64,000 nucleotides of DNA from Flavihumibacter solisilvae. GTDB lineage: Bacteria; Bacteroidota; Bacteroidia; Chitinophagales; Chitinophagaceae. The stretch spans positions 1-64,000 of the forward strand of contig NZ_JSVC01000005.1 of NCBI RefSeq assembly GCF_000814475.1, written 5' to 3'. Below the pieces are notes generated by a model, which saw only the letters and a list, made by a program, of their open reading frames with translations, searched no databases and was not told the origin of the DNA. Shown here one piece after another: positions 1 through 9,835 of the stretch (positions are counted from its first letter, which is position 1; every line of letters starts with the position of its first letter). Position numbers and translations under genes: made by a program.

Positions 1-2
1 GG

Positions 3-407
3 ATGAAAAGAAAGATACTAGTGATCACGGAGAGCAAAGCTATCCGGTTTTTATTGCAGACTGTTTTAAATGATGAATATACTCCCGTAACGACTTCGGA
101 AGCCGCGGATGCCATTTATTGGATATCACAGTCAGACCTTCCTGATGCGATCGTTGTTGATCCGGTATTACCGGATACTGAACCATGGGAAATAGTTGAA
201 TATTTCAAGACCAGTGGTCTTTACCAGCACATTCCGCTTTTGGTAATTTCATCCATTCCGCAGGACGAACTGGATGCGCAATGCGCTCATTATGGTGTAG
301 ATGCTGCATTCCGTAAGCCCTTCAATCCAATTGATCTTAAGAAAACGCTCAAGGCACTGATTAACGTTCCGTCCACATTTGATCGTAAAGTATTGAAAGT
401 AGTGTGA
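3..407 (+). CDS. Single-domain response regulator (CheY-like receiver)
   Basis: A 134-residue protein made of one receiver domain with no output domain. Visible landmarks are the phospho-acceptor Asp53 (in VVDPVLPD), a Ser pair at 83-84 in the Thr/Ser switch position and Lys105 in the FRKPF motif that closes the active site. The usual acidic pair after strand 1 is weak: only Glu10 (ITES) is present, so metal binding and phosphorylation may be altered. It lies 32 bp upstream of a sugar transferase whose own N-terminus looks like a degenerate receiver, so the two may act together in controlling polysaccharide synthesis; this is inference from position. The ATG is the third base of the window, so an upstream start cannot be excluded. 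Confidence 0.85.
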   Translation: MKRKILVITESKAIRFLLQTVLNDEYTPVTTSEAADAIYWISQSDLPDAIVVDPVLPDTEPWEIVEYFKTSGLYQHIPLLVISSIPQDELDAQCAHYGVDAAFRKPFNPIDLKKTLKALINVPSTFDRKVLKVV

Positions 408-439
408 CTCTTACCTTGAACCAGAAAAATTGTACCTGA

Positions 440-1597
440 ATGGAGCAGATTTTACCACTTACCGAAACCAATCCCACTGCCACTTATCGCCGTTATTCCA
501 TCTTCCGGGAACCTGACACTGCACCTGTTGCCCAGCTTCACTCGCGGGAGTTTTTTTATATTGGAAAAAACACCCGAAGCATCGACTACCTGGTAAAGCT
601 TTTTGATGGGGGTTATGCAGCGGAAAACGTCAGTAAAGCACTCAATATACTAAGGAGGATCGATCAGCAGGAAAAAACAAGTCCCAATGTATTCATCATT
701 GACAGCAATGTAGACCTTACCACAGTTGCTGAACTGTGCACTTACCTGAAGTCAACTGAAAAATTCAGGGGAATCCCGATGATCATGGATAAATCAGGTA
801 CAACTGAAACAACCTGTGATGCGGCGATCCTGATGCGGTTATTCGATGACGTGATAGATACCAGGAAAGCGGATACCAAACTTCTGCAACGCATATCTTT
901 CCTGGAAAGGGTGAATAGCAAAAAGCAACAGCGAACTCAGGAAAAGATGAACCTGATGTTGAAGCTGAGCCAGGAAAGTACGGTCAGCGCCGGCAGGAGA
1001 CTGTTCGACCTGGTTATTGCAGGCCTGGGAATCATCATAACTCTTCCGGTGATGATCCTCATTGCCTTCGGAATTATGGCTGAAAGCAAAGGACCGGTTT
1101 TTTATATCTCCAAAAGGGCAGGCAGGGGATACCGCGTATTCAATTTCTATAAATTCCGCACTATGCAGTTCGGTGCCGATACGCAGGTTGATTCACTGAA
1201 GCACCTGAATGAATTTGACGAAGCACAGGGCCGGGTATTCTTTAAAGTTTCCGATGATCCGCGTGCCACAAAATTTGGAAAGTTCCTTCGCAATACCAGT
1301 CTCGATGAATTGCCGCAGCTTTTCAATGTGATCCTTGGCGATATGTCAATTGTCGGTAACCGCCCGCTTCCCTTGTATGAGGCGTCAATGCTGACAACTG
1401 ATGAATGGTCACAGCGGTTCATGGCGCCGGCAGGCATTACAGGCCTGTGGCAGATCCGGAAGAAAGACAGGCATTGCATGTCAGTTGAGGAGAGGATCAA
1501 GCTTGACATTGCCTATTCGCAGAAGCAAAACTTTTTATTTGATCTCTGGATCATTGCCCATACGCCGCCAGCCCTGATCCAGAAATCTAACGGCTGA
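440..1597 (+). CDS. Polyprenyl-phosphate sugar-1-phosphate transferase with receiver-like N-terminal domain
   Basis: A 385-residue protein. Residues about 185-380 are a bacterial sugar transferase (PF02397 type): a membrane hairpin at about 188-212, then KFRTM at 239-243, DELPQ at 289-293 and the IVGNRP segment at 304-309, which are family hallmarks. Such enzymes load the first sugar phosphate onto undecaprenyl phosphate to start capsule or exopolysaccharide repeat units. Residues about 35-155 have no PF02397 match but show a receiver-like pattern (strand FIIDSN with Asp88, then GIPMIM and DDVID), without a clear catalytic Lys. The long multi-pass N-terminal region of WbaP-type enzymes is absent. 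It is followed by a hairpin terminator and a glycosyltransferase. Confidence 0.9.
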   Translation: MEQILPLTETNPTATYRRYSIFREPDTAPVAQLHSREFFYIGKNTRSIDYLVKLFDGGYAAENVSKALNILRRIDQQEKTSPNVFIIDSNVDLTTVAELCTYLKSTEKFRGIPMIMDKSGTTETTCDAAILMRLFDDVIDTRKADTKLLQRISFLERVNSKKQQRTQEKMNLMLKLSQESTVSAGRRLFDLVIAGLGIIITLPVMILIAFGIMAESKGPVFYISKRAGRGYRVFNFYKFRTMQFGADTQVDSLKHLNEFDEAQGRVFFKVSDDPRATKFGKFLRNTSLDELPQLFNVILGDMSIVGNRPLPLYEASMLTTDEWSQRFMAPAGITGLWQIRKKDRHCMSVEERIKLDIAYSQKQNFLFDLWIIAHTPPALIQKSNG

Positions 1598-1622
1598 CAG
1601 ACTCATCCAGTTTCTTATAAGG

Positions 1623-1644
1623 AAAGCCGGCCAAGCCGGCTTTT
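1623..1644 (+). terminator. Intrinsic terminator after the sugar transferase
   Basis: A perfect 9-bp stem (AAAGCCGGC at 1623-1631 and GCCGGCTTT at 1635-1643) closes a 3-nt loop and runs into TTTT. It sits 26 bp after the sugar transferase stop and suggests the next glycosyltransferase has its own promoter. Confidence 0.75.
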
Positions 1645-1691
1645 CGCATATATGTTTCCGGTACGGAGTTTTTTATCTATTTTCCACTGCT

Positions 1692-2897
1692 GTGCTGACA
1701 TTCATTCATATCATTGGTCTTGTGCTGTTCATTTATCTATTCTGCAGCATTACCTACCTGCTGATTATGGCAGTTGCAGGTTTATTTTACAAGGAAGATG
1801 CGCCACCGGAAACTGTAATATGTGCCCGTATCGGTATTATTATCCCGACTTACCGCGATGACCATGTAATTGTTCATACCGTAACTGAGGCGCTTTCCCA
1901 CGACTATCCTGCCAATAAATTTTCTGTTACTGTTGTTGCAGATTCACTGCAGCCCGGAACCCTTAAGGATCTGCGGGGCCTGGGCATCAGTGTAATCGAA
2001 ATTGCGACAGGTATGAAATCCAGGTCCGTACATGCCGGCCTTCAGTCACTTAAGGAAAACGAAGTGGATGTCGTGATGCTGCTGGACGCGGACAACATCA
2101 TGAAAGCCGGTTGCCTTCACATGGTGAACAGATACTTCCAGGCAGGATGCAGGGCGATGCAGTGTCACCGTACCGCGAAAAACGAACAGACAAATGTGGC
2201 ATTGCTCGACGCAGTCAGCGAAGAGATCAATAATCACCTGTTCCGCCTTGGGCCGCAGGCATTGGGACTTTCTGCTGCGCTCTCCGGTTCGGGAATGGCT
2301 TTTGATATCCGCCTGATAAAAGCGATTTTTAACTGGCCACCTATTCTCGAGAACCCGGGCGAAGACAGGGAGATCGACATGCAGCTGCTTAAATTTCACA
2401 TCCGGATGATCTATATTCCTGATGCTTGGGTGCTGGATGAAAAAGTAGCCACGCACGATGTTTTCGAAAAACAGCGGGTACGGTGGCTTGAAGCGCAATG
2501 GTATCATCTCCGCCGCTTTTTCGAAACCGACATTAAAGGCATTCACAAAGGCAGGCAATATTTCAATAAGTTAATTCAGAACCTGCTGTTGCCCCGATCA
2601 CTTTACCTTGTAGTCTTCCTGGCTATCACATTAATGGTTATTGTAAGATATGCCACTGGCTGGGCATTCTTCTTCCCGTTGCCGGGCTGGTGGTTAAGCC
2701 TGCTTCTTTTCTTCATGCTCACCCTGGCTATTGCAATGCCATCAAAATATTATTCCGCCAAAACGGTTCGCGCGGTACTGAGCCTGCCGCTCCTGCTCGT
2801 AACCATGCTGAAGGCATTATTCAGGATTCGCCGGGGCCGGAAAGAGTTTCTTCATACCCCGAAATCATTTACCGGTTTACAGGATCAGCAGAAATAG
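1692..2897 (+). CDS. Membrane-anchored family 2 glycosyltransferase
   Basis: A 401-residue protein with an N-terminal membrane helix (about 4-30), a GT2 catalytic domain (about 45-290) and a C-terminal cluster of hydrophobic helices (about 290-380). Catalytic landmarks are the DAD metal-binding motif at 132-134, GEDREID at 223-229 supplying the acidic base, and QRVRW at 261-265, the combination seen in processive synthases of the cellulose/hyaluronan-synthase type. Together with the preceding sugar transferase it fits exopolysaccharide assembly at the inner membrane. The start chosen is GTG at 1692, which gives a complete membrane anchor; no in-frame ATG lies close by. Product and sugar specificity cannot be read from the sequence. 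Confidence 0.85.
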   Translation: MLTFIHIIGLVLFIYLFCSITYLLIMAVAGLFYKEDAPPETVICARIGIIIPTYRDDHVIVHTVTEALSHDYPANKFSVTVVADSLQPGTLKDLRGLGISVIEIATGMKSRSVHAGLQSLKENEVDVVMLLDADNIMKAGCLHMVNRYFQAGCRAMQCHRTAKNEQTNVALLDAVSEEINNHLFRLGPQALGLSAALSGSGMAFDIRLIKAIFNWPPILENPGEDREIDMQLLKFHIRMIYIPDAWVLDEKVATHDVFEKQRVRWLEAQWYHLRRFFETDIKGIHKGRQYFNKLIQNLLLPRSLYLVVFLAITLMVIVRYATGWAFFFPLPGWWLSLLLFFMLTLAIAMPSKYYSAKTVRAVLSLPLLLVTMLKALFRIRRGRKEFLHTPKSFTGLQDQQK

Positions 2898-2908
2898 TTG
2901 CGCTCGCT

Positions 2909-2916
2909 TATTTTTG
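2909..2916 (+). promoter_or_regulatory. Possible -7 promoter box in front of recG
   Basis: TATTTTTG matches the Bacteroidota -7 consensus TAnnTTTG. No good -33 element is visible at the right distance. The box overlaps the only plausible recG start codon (TTG at 2914), so either the box or the start is misassigned. Confidence 0.4.
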
Positions 2917-5043
2917 TACAAAATCCCTCAGATCAGCTTCGACGCCACCATATTATCCAGTCCCATTGAATACCTGAAAGGCGTAGGTCCGTTGCGTGCG
3001 GATCTCCTGAAGAAAGAACTGCAGATTTTCACGTTTAAGGACCTGCTGGATCATTTCCCCCTCCGTCATATTGACAAGACAAAGGTGAATACAATTGCCT
3101 CGGTAAACCAATCGATGGATTATGTGCAGGTAGCCGGTACCATTACTGAAATTGTTACACTGGGCGAGAACAGGTCCAAACGTCTTGTGGCCACCCTTCG
3201 CGATGCAACAGGTGAAATGGAACTGGTGTGGTTCCGGGGAATTCAATATATCGGCAAGGGAATAGAAGTTGGAAGGCCTTACCTCGTGTTCGGGAAGCCA
3301 GGGTATTTTAATAGTACTCTCCAGATTACGCATCCGGAAATGGAAAACTACACGCCTGAAAAAGCAGGCGGCAGGTCATGGCTCGAACCTGTTTACCCGA
3401 GCACGGAAAAACTGAAAATAAAATCACTTGGCGGCAGGCAGATAGGGAAACTGACATCGGGTCTCGTGTCTTCCCTTACGGAACGCGACCTTCCTGAAAA
3501 CCTGCCTGAATCCATTGTGCGCCATTTTGGATTTCCCACCAGGTTCGAAGCATATTCCCGGATTCATTTTCCCGCATCCGAGCCAGAATACAAGGCAGCT
3601 GTGGACAGGCTCAGGTTTGAAGAGCTGTTTATTGCGCAACTGCGCATGGGGCTTATCAGGCTTGAACGTCACCGTTATTCTAAAGGAGTGGTGTTTGCGC
3701 AGGTAGGCGAGCTGTTCAATACCTTCTACCATCAATATCTCCCTTTCGCACTTACAGGAGCGCAAAAAAGGGTGCTGAAAGAGATCCGGCAGGATATGGC
3801 GCACGGCAGGCAGATGAACAGGCTGCTGCAGGGCGATGTCGGCAGCGGGAAAACAATGGTTGCCCTGCTGGCCATGCTGCTGGCTGCAGATAACGGGTTC
3901 CAGTCGGGGCTCATGGCGCCAACAGAAATTCTCGCAACCCAGCACTATACAGGAATAACAGGCCTGCTGAAAGATATGCCGGTGAACGTGGCATTGCTTA
4001 CTGGCTCAACAAAAGCTGCCGAAAGGAAAAAGATCCTGAAGGGACTTGCCGCAGGGGAAATCCACCTGCTCATCGGCACACATGCCCTGCTGGAAGAGAA
4101 AGTAGCCTTCCAGAACCTCGGACTGGCAATAATTGACGAGCAGCATCGTTTTGGAGTAGAGCAGCGTGCCCGCTTATGGAAAAAAGCTGCTATCCCGCCA
4201 CATATCCTGGTGATGACCGCTACACCGATTCCCCGCACACTTGCAATGACAGCTTACGGTGATCTCGATTACAGTATTATTGACGAAATGCCGCCCGGGA
4301 GGAAACCAATTACCACTGTCCACCGTTATGAATATGCGAGGGCGAGTGTAATGGATTTTATCCGGAGTGAAATTGATAAAGGCCGGCAGGCATATATCAT
4401 TTTTCCATTGATTGAAGAGTCGGAGAAGCTGGACCTGGAAAACCTGATGCGCGGATATGAAAATGTAAAGGCGTTTTTTCCTGAACCGAAATTCTGGATC
4501 AGTATGGTACATGGAAAGCAGACACCGGATGTGAAAGAAACCAACATGCAACGATTTGTGCGCCATGATACTCAGATCATGGTGTCAACCACCGTTATAG
4601 AAGTTGGTGTAAATGTGCCGAATGCAAGTGTGATGGTTATAGAAAGCGCAGAGAAATTCGGTTTATCACAATTACATCAGCTAAGGGGCAGGGTTGGAAG
4701 AGGTTCTGAAAAGAGTTTTTGCATTTTATTAACAGGTCCCCAGATAACCAATGAAGCGCGCGAAAGGTTGAAGACAATGTGTGCAACGAATGACGGTTTC
4801 CTGATCGCAGAAAAAGATCTTGAGCTCCGTGGTCCGGGTGACATTGAGGGAACAAGGCAAAGTGGAATGCTCAATTTTAAACTGGCAGATATAGTACGTG
4901 ACAAGTCGTGGCTGGACGCAGCAAAACAATTTGCAGAGTCGGTGGTGGTAACAGATCCGTCATTACAATCGGCAGAAAATTTGCGGTTAAAGGCATATCT
5001 CCATTCACAAAAAGGGAAGCACGCGTGGAGCAAGATATCGTGA
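2914..5043 (+). CDS. recG: ATP-dependent DNA helicase RecG
   Basis: A 709-residue superfamily 2 helicase, close to the usual RecG length. It has an N-terminal helical and wedge/OB region (about 1-270), which binds branched DNA, followed by the motor: Walker A GDVGSGKT at about 307-314, DEQH box at about 407-410, TATPIPRT, and QLRGRVGRG near 589 in the second RecA-like domain. RecG reverses stalled replication forks and processes Holliday junctions in the cytoplasm. The start is uncertain: there is no in-frame ATG near the beginning, and TTG at 2914 is used because the conserved family N-terminus (SPIEYLKGVG) starts about 15 residues later. That TTG also forms part of a promoter-like box. Confidence 0.95.
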   Translation: MYKIPQISFDATILSSPIEYLKGVGPLRADLLKKELQIFTFKDLLDHFPLRHIDKTKVNTIASVNQSMDYVQVAGTITEIVTLGENRSKRLVATLRDATGEMELVWFRGIQYIGKGIEVGRPYLVFGKPGYFNSTLQITHPEMENYTPEKAGGRSWLEPVYPSTEKLKIKSLGGRQIGKLTSGLVSSLTERDLPENLPESIVRHFGFPTRFEAYSRIHFPASEPEYKAAVDRLRFEELFIAQLRMGLIRLERHRYSKGVVFAQVGELFNTFYHQYLPFALTGAQKRVLKEIRQDMAHGRQMNRLLQGDVGSGKTMVALLAMLLAADNGFQSGLMAPTEILATQHYTGITGLLKDMPVNVALLTGSTKAAERKKILKGLAAGEIHLLIGTHALLEEKVAFQNLGLAIIDEQHRFGVEQRARLWKKAAIPPHILVMTATPIPRTLAMTAYGDLDYSIIDEMPPGRKPITTVHRYEYARASVMDFIRSEIDKGRQAYIIFPLIEESEKLDLENLMRGYENVKAFFPEPKFWISMVHGKQTPDVKETNMQRFVRHDTQIMVSTTVIEVGVNVPNASVMVIESAEKFGLSQLHQLRGRVGRGSEKSFCILLTGPQITNEARERLKTMCATNDGFLIAEKDLELRGPGDIEGTRQSGMLNFKLADIVRDKSWLDAAKQFAESVVVTDPSLQSAENLRLKAYLHSQKGKHAWSKIS

Positions 5044-5091
5044 GCGGATGTGCAAACATTATTCGATTTTTTGATGTAAATTCAATAGACC

Positions 5092-8000
5092 TTGATAAAG
5101 TATCTCCACATATTTTTGCTGGCCCTATGTTCTTTTCCGGCCTTCGCCCAAAAGAATACCAACAGTCTTGAATTTGTTGAAAACAAAGGTCAGTGGGATA
5201 AGCAGGTAACCTTTATGGGCGATTACGGTCATGGCGCAATCTTCCTGCGCAAGACCGGATTTACTATTCTCCAGCACCATCCACAGGACATGGCAGCTAT
5301 TTCGGCTGCTTCACACGGTCATGCACATGATTCGCATGATCCACGCTGGGGTGGGTTAGACAACAAATCTGCCGGTAATCCGAAAGGTGGTGGACAGGTA
5401 AGCGACAAAATGGTGATCCGTTCACATTCTTATAATATGGAACTGGAAGGCGCTTCTTCATCAATAAAGATCGAAGGCAGCAAACCATTGCCAGGATACA
5501 ATAATTACTTTCTTGGTGATGACCCCTCCAAATGGGCAGGTGAATGTCGTATATACAATACCGTTACTTACACAGATGTTTATCCCAATATTGATATCCG
5601 GTACTATACGAATGAAGGTGAAGTGAAATATGATTTTGTTGTTCGTCCCGGTGGTGATCCGGCAAAAATTGCGATGCGGTATGACGGCGCATCCAAAATA
5701 TTTGTAAACAAAGGAGAACTGGTTGTGCGCACAACGGTAGGTGACATTCGTGAAATGCCTCCCTACACTTACCAGAATAATGTAAAGGGAAGAAAAGTAA
5801 TTGATGCAAAATACCAGGTAAAAGGCAACACGGTCCGATTCATTGTCGGTGAATACGATAAGAATTCAATCCTGGTGATTGATCCAACACTCATCTTCGC
5901 AACTTTTACCGGCAGCCGTGCCGATAACTGGGGGTATACTGCAACCTATGGTCCGGACGGATCGCTGTACAGTGGAGGGATTGTTTTCGGAAATGGGTTC
6001 CCTGTTTCTCCCGGTGCCTTTCAGACTACTTTCCAGGTTACCAATGGGCAAACTCCTTTCAATATGGGGATCATGAAGTTTGACCCTACCGGTTCACAAC
6101 GGGCATATGCCACATACCTCGGCGGAAATACGACGGATCAGCCACACAGCCTGATCGTTGACGGACAGGGCAATCTCATTATAGCAGGCCGTACCGCTTC
6201 ACCAAACTACCCGTCGTTACAAAGTTATGGGCCGCAGGGCGGATGGGATATCGTGCTTACCAAACTGAATGCAAGTGGATCCGGACTTATTGGTTCCATC
6301 AGGATCGGCGGACAGGGTGGTGATGGAATTAATACTGGAGACAGCCATTCCGGGGCACCACGCGGACTGCTCAATTTCTATGGTGATGATGCACGGAGCG
6401 AAGTGATCCTTGACCGTGCAGGGAACATCTACCTTGCTTCCTGTACTCAATCCACTGACTTCTATACTACGCCAAATGCACCTGACAGAGCCCTGAACGG
6501 CCAACAGGATGCCGTGCTTATAAAGACCACTCCAAACCTTAACAATGTCCTGATGTCTACCTACTTCGGTGGGAAGGACCTTGATGCCGCATTTGTGCTG
6601 GGTGTAAGTCCCATCAGCGGTGACATCTGGATCTGCGGCTCTACCATGAGCGATGATTTCCCTGGTAACAGGGCAGGTACACTCGGGCCAAACTTTAACG
6701 GACCCAGGACAGATGGCTTTGTTGCGGTATTCACAAATGACGGAAGCACTTTGACAAGGTCTACATATATCGGGACCAGCTCAACAGATGCCGTGCTGGG
6801 TTTTGAGTTTGACCGTGATGGCGATCCGTACGTTATGGGCGTAACCTATGGCAAGTGGCCAAGGATAAATGCTGCCTACGGAACAGATGGTGCCAAACAA
6901 TTTATTGGCAAACTCAAACTTGACCTTTCTGCCTGGGAATACACGACAACATTCGGGACAACCGGTGCATTACCCAATATTTCTCCTGTTGCCTTCCTTG
7001 TCGACCGTTGCGAAAATATTTATGTGAGTGGCTGGGGAGGAAATAACCTTGCACAATATTCGATGGAGGGCACGCTGGGCTTGCCTGTAACCGCAGATGC
7101 CATTAAAAAAACCACAGACAATAACGATTTCTATTTCATAGTCATCAAGCGAAATGCTGCTGAACTTCTTTATGCGACATTCTACGGGCAGAATGGAAAC
7201 TTTTCCGAACATGTTGACGGAGGTACCAGCCGTTTTGACCAGAATGGCGTGATCTACCAGGCGCTTTGTGCCAACTGTTACAGCCAGTCGCTGGGTGCCC
7301 GGCCAAGGTTTCCGATAACGCCCGGAGCATGGTGCTGCTCCAGCGGGTATTCCGGAGCACACGAGACCGGGGCAGGGGCAGAATGTAACCTCGCGGCCTT
7401 GAAAATTGCATTTAACTATGCCGGCGTAGGTGCCGGGGTATCCGCGTCAATAAACGGTGTTTACGATACTTCGGGATGCGTACCGTTGAAAGTGATGCTT
7501 AGTGATACCATCCAGAACGCGCAGAGTTATATCTGGAATTTTGGTGATGGGAGCCCTGATGTGCCGACTACCGATTTCCAGATCGAACATACCTACACGT
7601 CGATCGGGAATTTCCAGGTACGGCTGATCGCCCTCGATACCAACAGTTGTAACCTGCGTGATACGGCATACCTGACCATCAGGGTGAGGTCCGATGAGGC
7701 ACTGCTTGATTTCAATGCCGTCAAACTGCCACCATGTGAATCGTTGTCGTTCCGCTTCGATAATTTATCTGTTCCACCGCCCAGGAAACCTTTCTCGGAT
7801 ACAAGTTTCATCTGGGACTTCGGTGATGGGACGCGACAGGTTGCAGGCCCTAACAGCGTAACACATTCCTATGCGTCAGCCGGTACATACCGCGTACGCC
7901 TGATTGTGCAGGACACGCTCTATTGTAATGACGGGGATTCACTGGTGAAGGAATTCAACCTGAGCCCGCTGGTAAAGGCACAGTTTGAATTACCAAATGG

Positions 8001-8736
8001 TTGTGTACCCTACACAGCAGTGATCACCAATACATCAATTGCAGGACAGACCTGGTTGTGGGAGTTTGGCGATGGAACCACATCGACCGACCGTGACCCG
8101 GTGAAAGTTTTCAGCACACCGGGAACATACCGGGTGAAACTTACTGTAACAGATCCTAACACCTGTAACATAGTAGACTCAACATTCCGGAACGTGCTGG
8201 TGCAGTCGGCGCCAACGGCAGGGTTCACCTTTGCGCCGGTAACTCCGCTCGAGAATACGCCTACTACATTTACTAATACCTCATCGCCGGATGCCATTTC
8301 ATTCATCTGGAACTTTGGTGAAGGTGAGTCGCTTGAAACCACAAGCCGGTCACCGGTAGATTACCAGTATAATAAGACTGGCAGGTTCGATGCTTGCCTC
8401 GTTGCTATCAACCAGGCTGGTTGTCCGGATACCGTTTGCCAGCAGATAGATGCTATTGTGGTTCCGAAAGTGGATGTGCCGAATGCATTTACACCATTAG
8501 GTCCGGCACCTAACAACATGGTATTTGTAAGGGGGTATGCGATTGGAAAAATGCGGTTCATGATTTTCAACCGCTTCGGCCAGAAAGTGTTTGAATCCAA
8601 TAGTACAAAAGCAGGATGGGATGGAAAGTATAACGGCGTCGTACAGCCGATGGATGTATATGCATACGTTCTCGAAATCGATTTCACTGATGGAACCCGT
8701 ACGACAAGGAAAGGAGATATTACATTGATCCGATAA
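5092..8736 (+). CDS. Secreted PKD-repeat protein with T9SS type B (gliding-motility) C-terminal domain
   Basis: A 1214-residue extracellular protein. A signal peptide ending AFAQ (about 1-20) is followed by a domain beginning SLEFVENKGQWD that is typical of Bacteroidota surface proteins (about 24-270), then a long SBBP/beta-propeller-like region (about 275-740), about four PKD-type Ig domains recognisable by WNFGDG, WDFGDG, WEFGDG and WNFGEG cores (about 790-1115), and a gliding-motility-associated C-terminal sorting domain (about 1125-1214, FNRFGQKVFES and GWDGKYNG). The C-terminus predicts export by T9SS and surface retention. It starts with TTG at 5092; no ATG gives the signal peptide. The PorP/SprF-type gene follows 18 bp downstream, the usual partner of type B cargo. 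Confidence 0.9.
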   Translation: MIKYLHIFLLALCSFPAFAQKNTNSLEFVENKGQWDKQVTFMGDYGHGAIFLRKTGFTILQHHPQDMAAISAASHGHAHDSHDPRWGGLDNKSAGNPKGGGQVSDKMVIRSHSYNMELEGASSSIKIEGSKPLPGYNNYFLGDDPSKWAGECRIYNTVTYTDVYPNIDIRYYTNEGEVKYDFVVRPGGDPAKIAMRYDGASKIFVNKGELVVRTTVGDIREMPPYTYQNNVKGRKVIDAKYQVKGNTVRFIVGEYDKNSILVIDPTLIFATFTGSRADNWGYTATYGPDGSLYSGGIVFGNGFPVSPGAFQTTFQVTNGQTPFNMGIMKFDPTGSQRAYATYLGGNTTDQPHSLIVDGQGNLIIAGRTASPNYPSLQSYGPQGGWDIVLTKLNASGSGLIGSIRIGGQGGDGINTGDSHSGAPRGLLNFYGDDARSEVILDRAGNIYLASCTQSTDFYTTPNAPDRALNGQQDAVLIKTTPNLNNVLMSTYFGGKDLDAAFVLGVSPISGDIWICGSTMSDDFPGNRAGTLGPNFNGPRTDGFVAVFTNDGSTLTRSTYIGTSSTDAVLGFEFDRDGDPYVMGVTYGKWPRINAAYGTDGAKQFIGKLKLDLSAWEYTTTFGTTGALPNISPVAFLVDRCENIYVSGWGGNNLAQYSMEGTLGLPVTADAIKKTTDNNDFYFIVIKRNAAELLYATFYGQNGNFSEHVDGGTSRFDQNGVIYQALCANCYSQSLGARPRFPITPGAWCCSSGYSGAHETGAGAECNLAALKIAFNYAGVGAGVSASINGVYDTSGCVPLKVMLSDTIQNAQSYIWNFGDGSPDVPTTDFQIEHTYTSIGNFQVRLIALDTNSCNLRDTAYLTIRVRSDEALLDFNAVKLPPCESLSFRFDNLSVPPPRKPFSDTSFIWDFGDGTRQVAGPNSVTHSYASAGTYRVRLIVQDTLYCNDGDSLVKEFNLSPLVKAQFELPNGCVPYTAVITNTSIAGQTWLWEFGDGTTSTDRDPVKVFSTPGTYRVKLTVTDPNTCNIVDSTFRNVLVQSAPTAGFTFAPVTPLENTPTTFTNTSSPDAISFIWNFGEGESLETTSRSPVDYQYNKTGRFDACLVAINQAGCPDTVCQQIDAIVVPKVDVPNAFTPLGPAPNNMVFVRGYAIGKMRFMIFNRFGQKVFESNSTKAGWDGKYNGVVQPMDVYAYVLEIDFTDGTRTTRKGDITLIR

Positions 8737-8754
8737 CCAATTAAAGAACAGACG

Positions 8755-9798
8755 ATGCGAAGCTATAAGTTTAAGTGGCGGTTATGGATGATATGCCTTA
8801 TTTGCGGCCTGGCGACCGGAACTGTATCGGCGCAGGACCTGAGGTTTTCACAATGGTTCAATTCGCCGCTTACTACCAACCCCGCCAATACCGGATTCAT
8901 CCCAGATGCAGATTATCGTATTGGAGCGAACTATCGCAACCAGTGGATCAATGTAATGTCGGTGCCTTATAAGACCATCAGCATTTTCGGTGATGCCCAG
9001 GTTTTTCGTGAGAGGATCGAAAATGGCTGGGTCGGACTGGGAGGTGTTGTACTGCGCGACGTTGCCGGAAGCGGAAACCTGACCTCAACCAAAATTTATG
9101 GTTCACTGGCCTACCACCAGATGCTGGGTTACGCGAGCCTGTTATCTGCAGGTTTTAATGTGGGCTGGGCTAATAAACGCATTGACCCCACCAGGTTGAA
9201 ATTCCCTGACCAGTTCAACCAGGCCACGGGGTTCTTTGATGCGGGCATTCCGACCAATGTGGTCTTTAATTCTACCAGTACTAGTTATGTTGATATCCAG
9301 GCCGGGATGAACTATGCGTATTTTCCAACGGAAAACCTGTATGTAAATGGAGGTTTTTCTGTCCATCACCTGAATCGTCCGAAGGAAACTTTCTTTGCAG
9401 AAAACGGGTTTGATAACCGGCTGTCTCCGCGATACATTGGTTTTCTGAATGCGAGTATCAAGATGAATGACCAGGTAATCCTGAACCCGATGGCCTATTA
9501 CACCACGCAGGCAGCGGCTTCTGAACTGGTGGGCGGACTTGGCGCAAATTACAACCTGAGTGGCGACGGGGAGATCCAGGTGCTTGGCGGTTTGTATTAC
9601 CGCGTTAGCGAATCGATTATTCCGCTAATCGGTTTCCAGTGGAAGAATTTCCGGATGAGCTTCACCTACGACATAACCACATCTTCCCTTTCCACGTACA
9701 ATAATGCAAAAGGCGCTATTGAGTTCTCGCTGCTGAAGCAAGGTTTTTATAACGAGTACAATGGGTCAATAAGGCAGTCGCTCTGTCCGAGGTTTTGA
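8755..9798 (+). CDS. PorP/SprF family type IX secretion outer-membrane protein
   Basis: A 347-residue outer-membrane beta-barrel with a signal peptide ending VSAQ (about 1-27), then the family start DLRFSQWFNSPLTTNPANTG and a C-terminal segment GFYNEYNGSIRQSLCPRF ending in aromatic-basic residues. PorP/SprF proteins are barrels that receive type B T9SS cargo after translocation and tether it or help its assembly at the surface. The gene directly follows the PKD cargo gene with 18 bp between them, so co-transcription and a dedicated cargo-partner relationship are likely. A paralogous pair in opposite orientation lies at 52544-57951. Confidence 0.9.
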   Translation: MRSYKFKWRLWMICLICGLATGTVSAQDLRFSQWFNSPLTTNPANTGFIPDADYRIGANYRNQWINVMSVPYKTISIFGDAQVFRERIENGWVGLGGVVLRDVAGSGNLTSTKIYGSLAYHQMLGYASLLSAGFNVGWANKRIDPTRLKFPDQFNQATGFFDAGIPTNVVFNSTSTSYVDIQAGMNYAYFPTENLYVNGGFSVHHLNRPKETFFAENGFDNRLSPRYIGFLNASIKMNDQVILNPMAYYTTQAAASELVGGLGANYNLSGDGEIQVLGGLYYRVSESIIPLIGFQWKNFRMSFTYDITTSSLSTYNNAKGAIEFSLLKQGFYNEYNGSIRQSLCPRF

Positions 9799-9835
9799 TG
9801 ATGTGAAGGGGGCACTCAGGTCACAGTTAGTCCAT

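Noticed and set aside
1652-1861. Alternative small gene ahead of the GT2 gene
   Set aside because: It overlaps the GT2 start in another frame and has no motif; the GT2 frame is clearly real.
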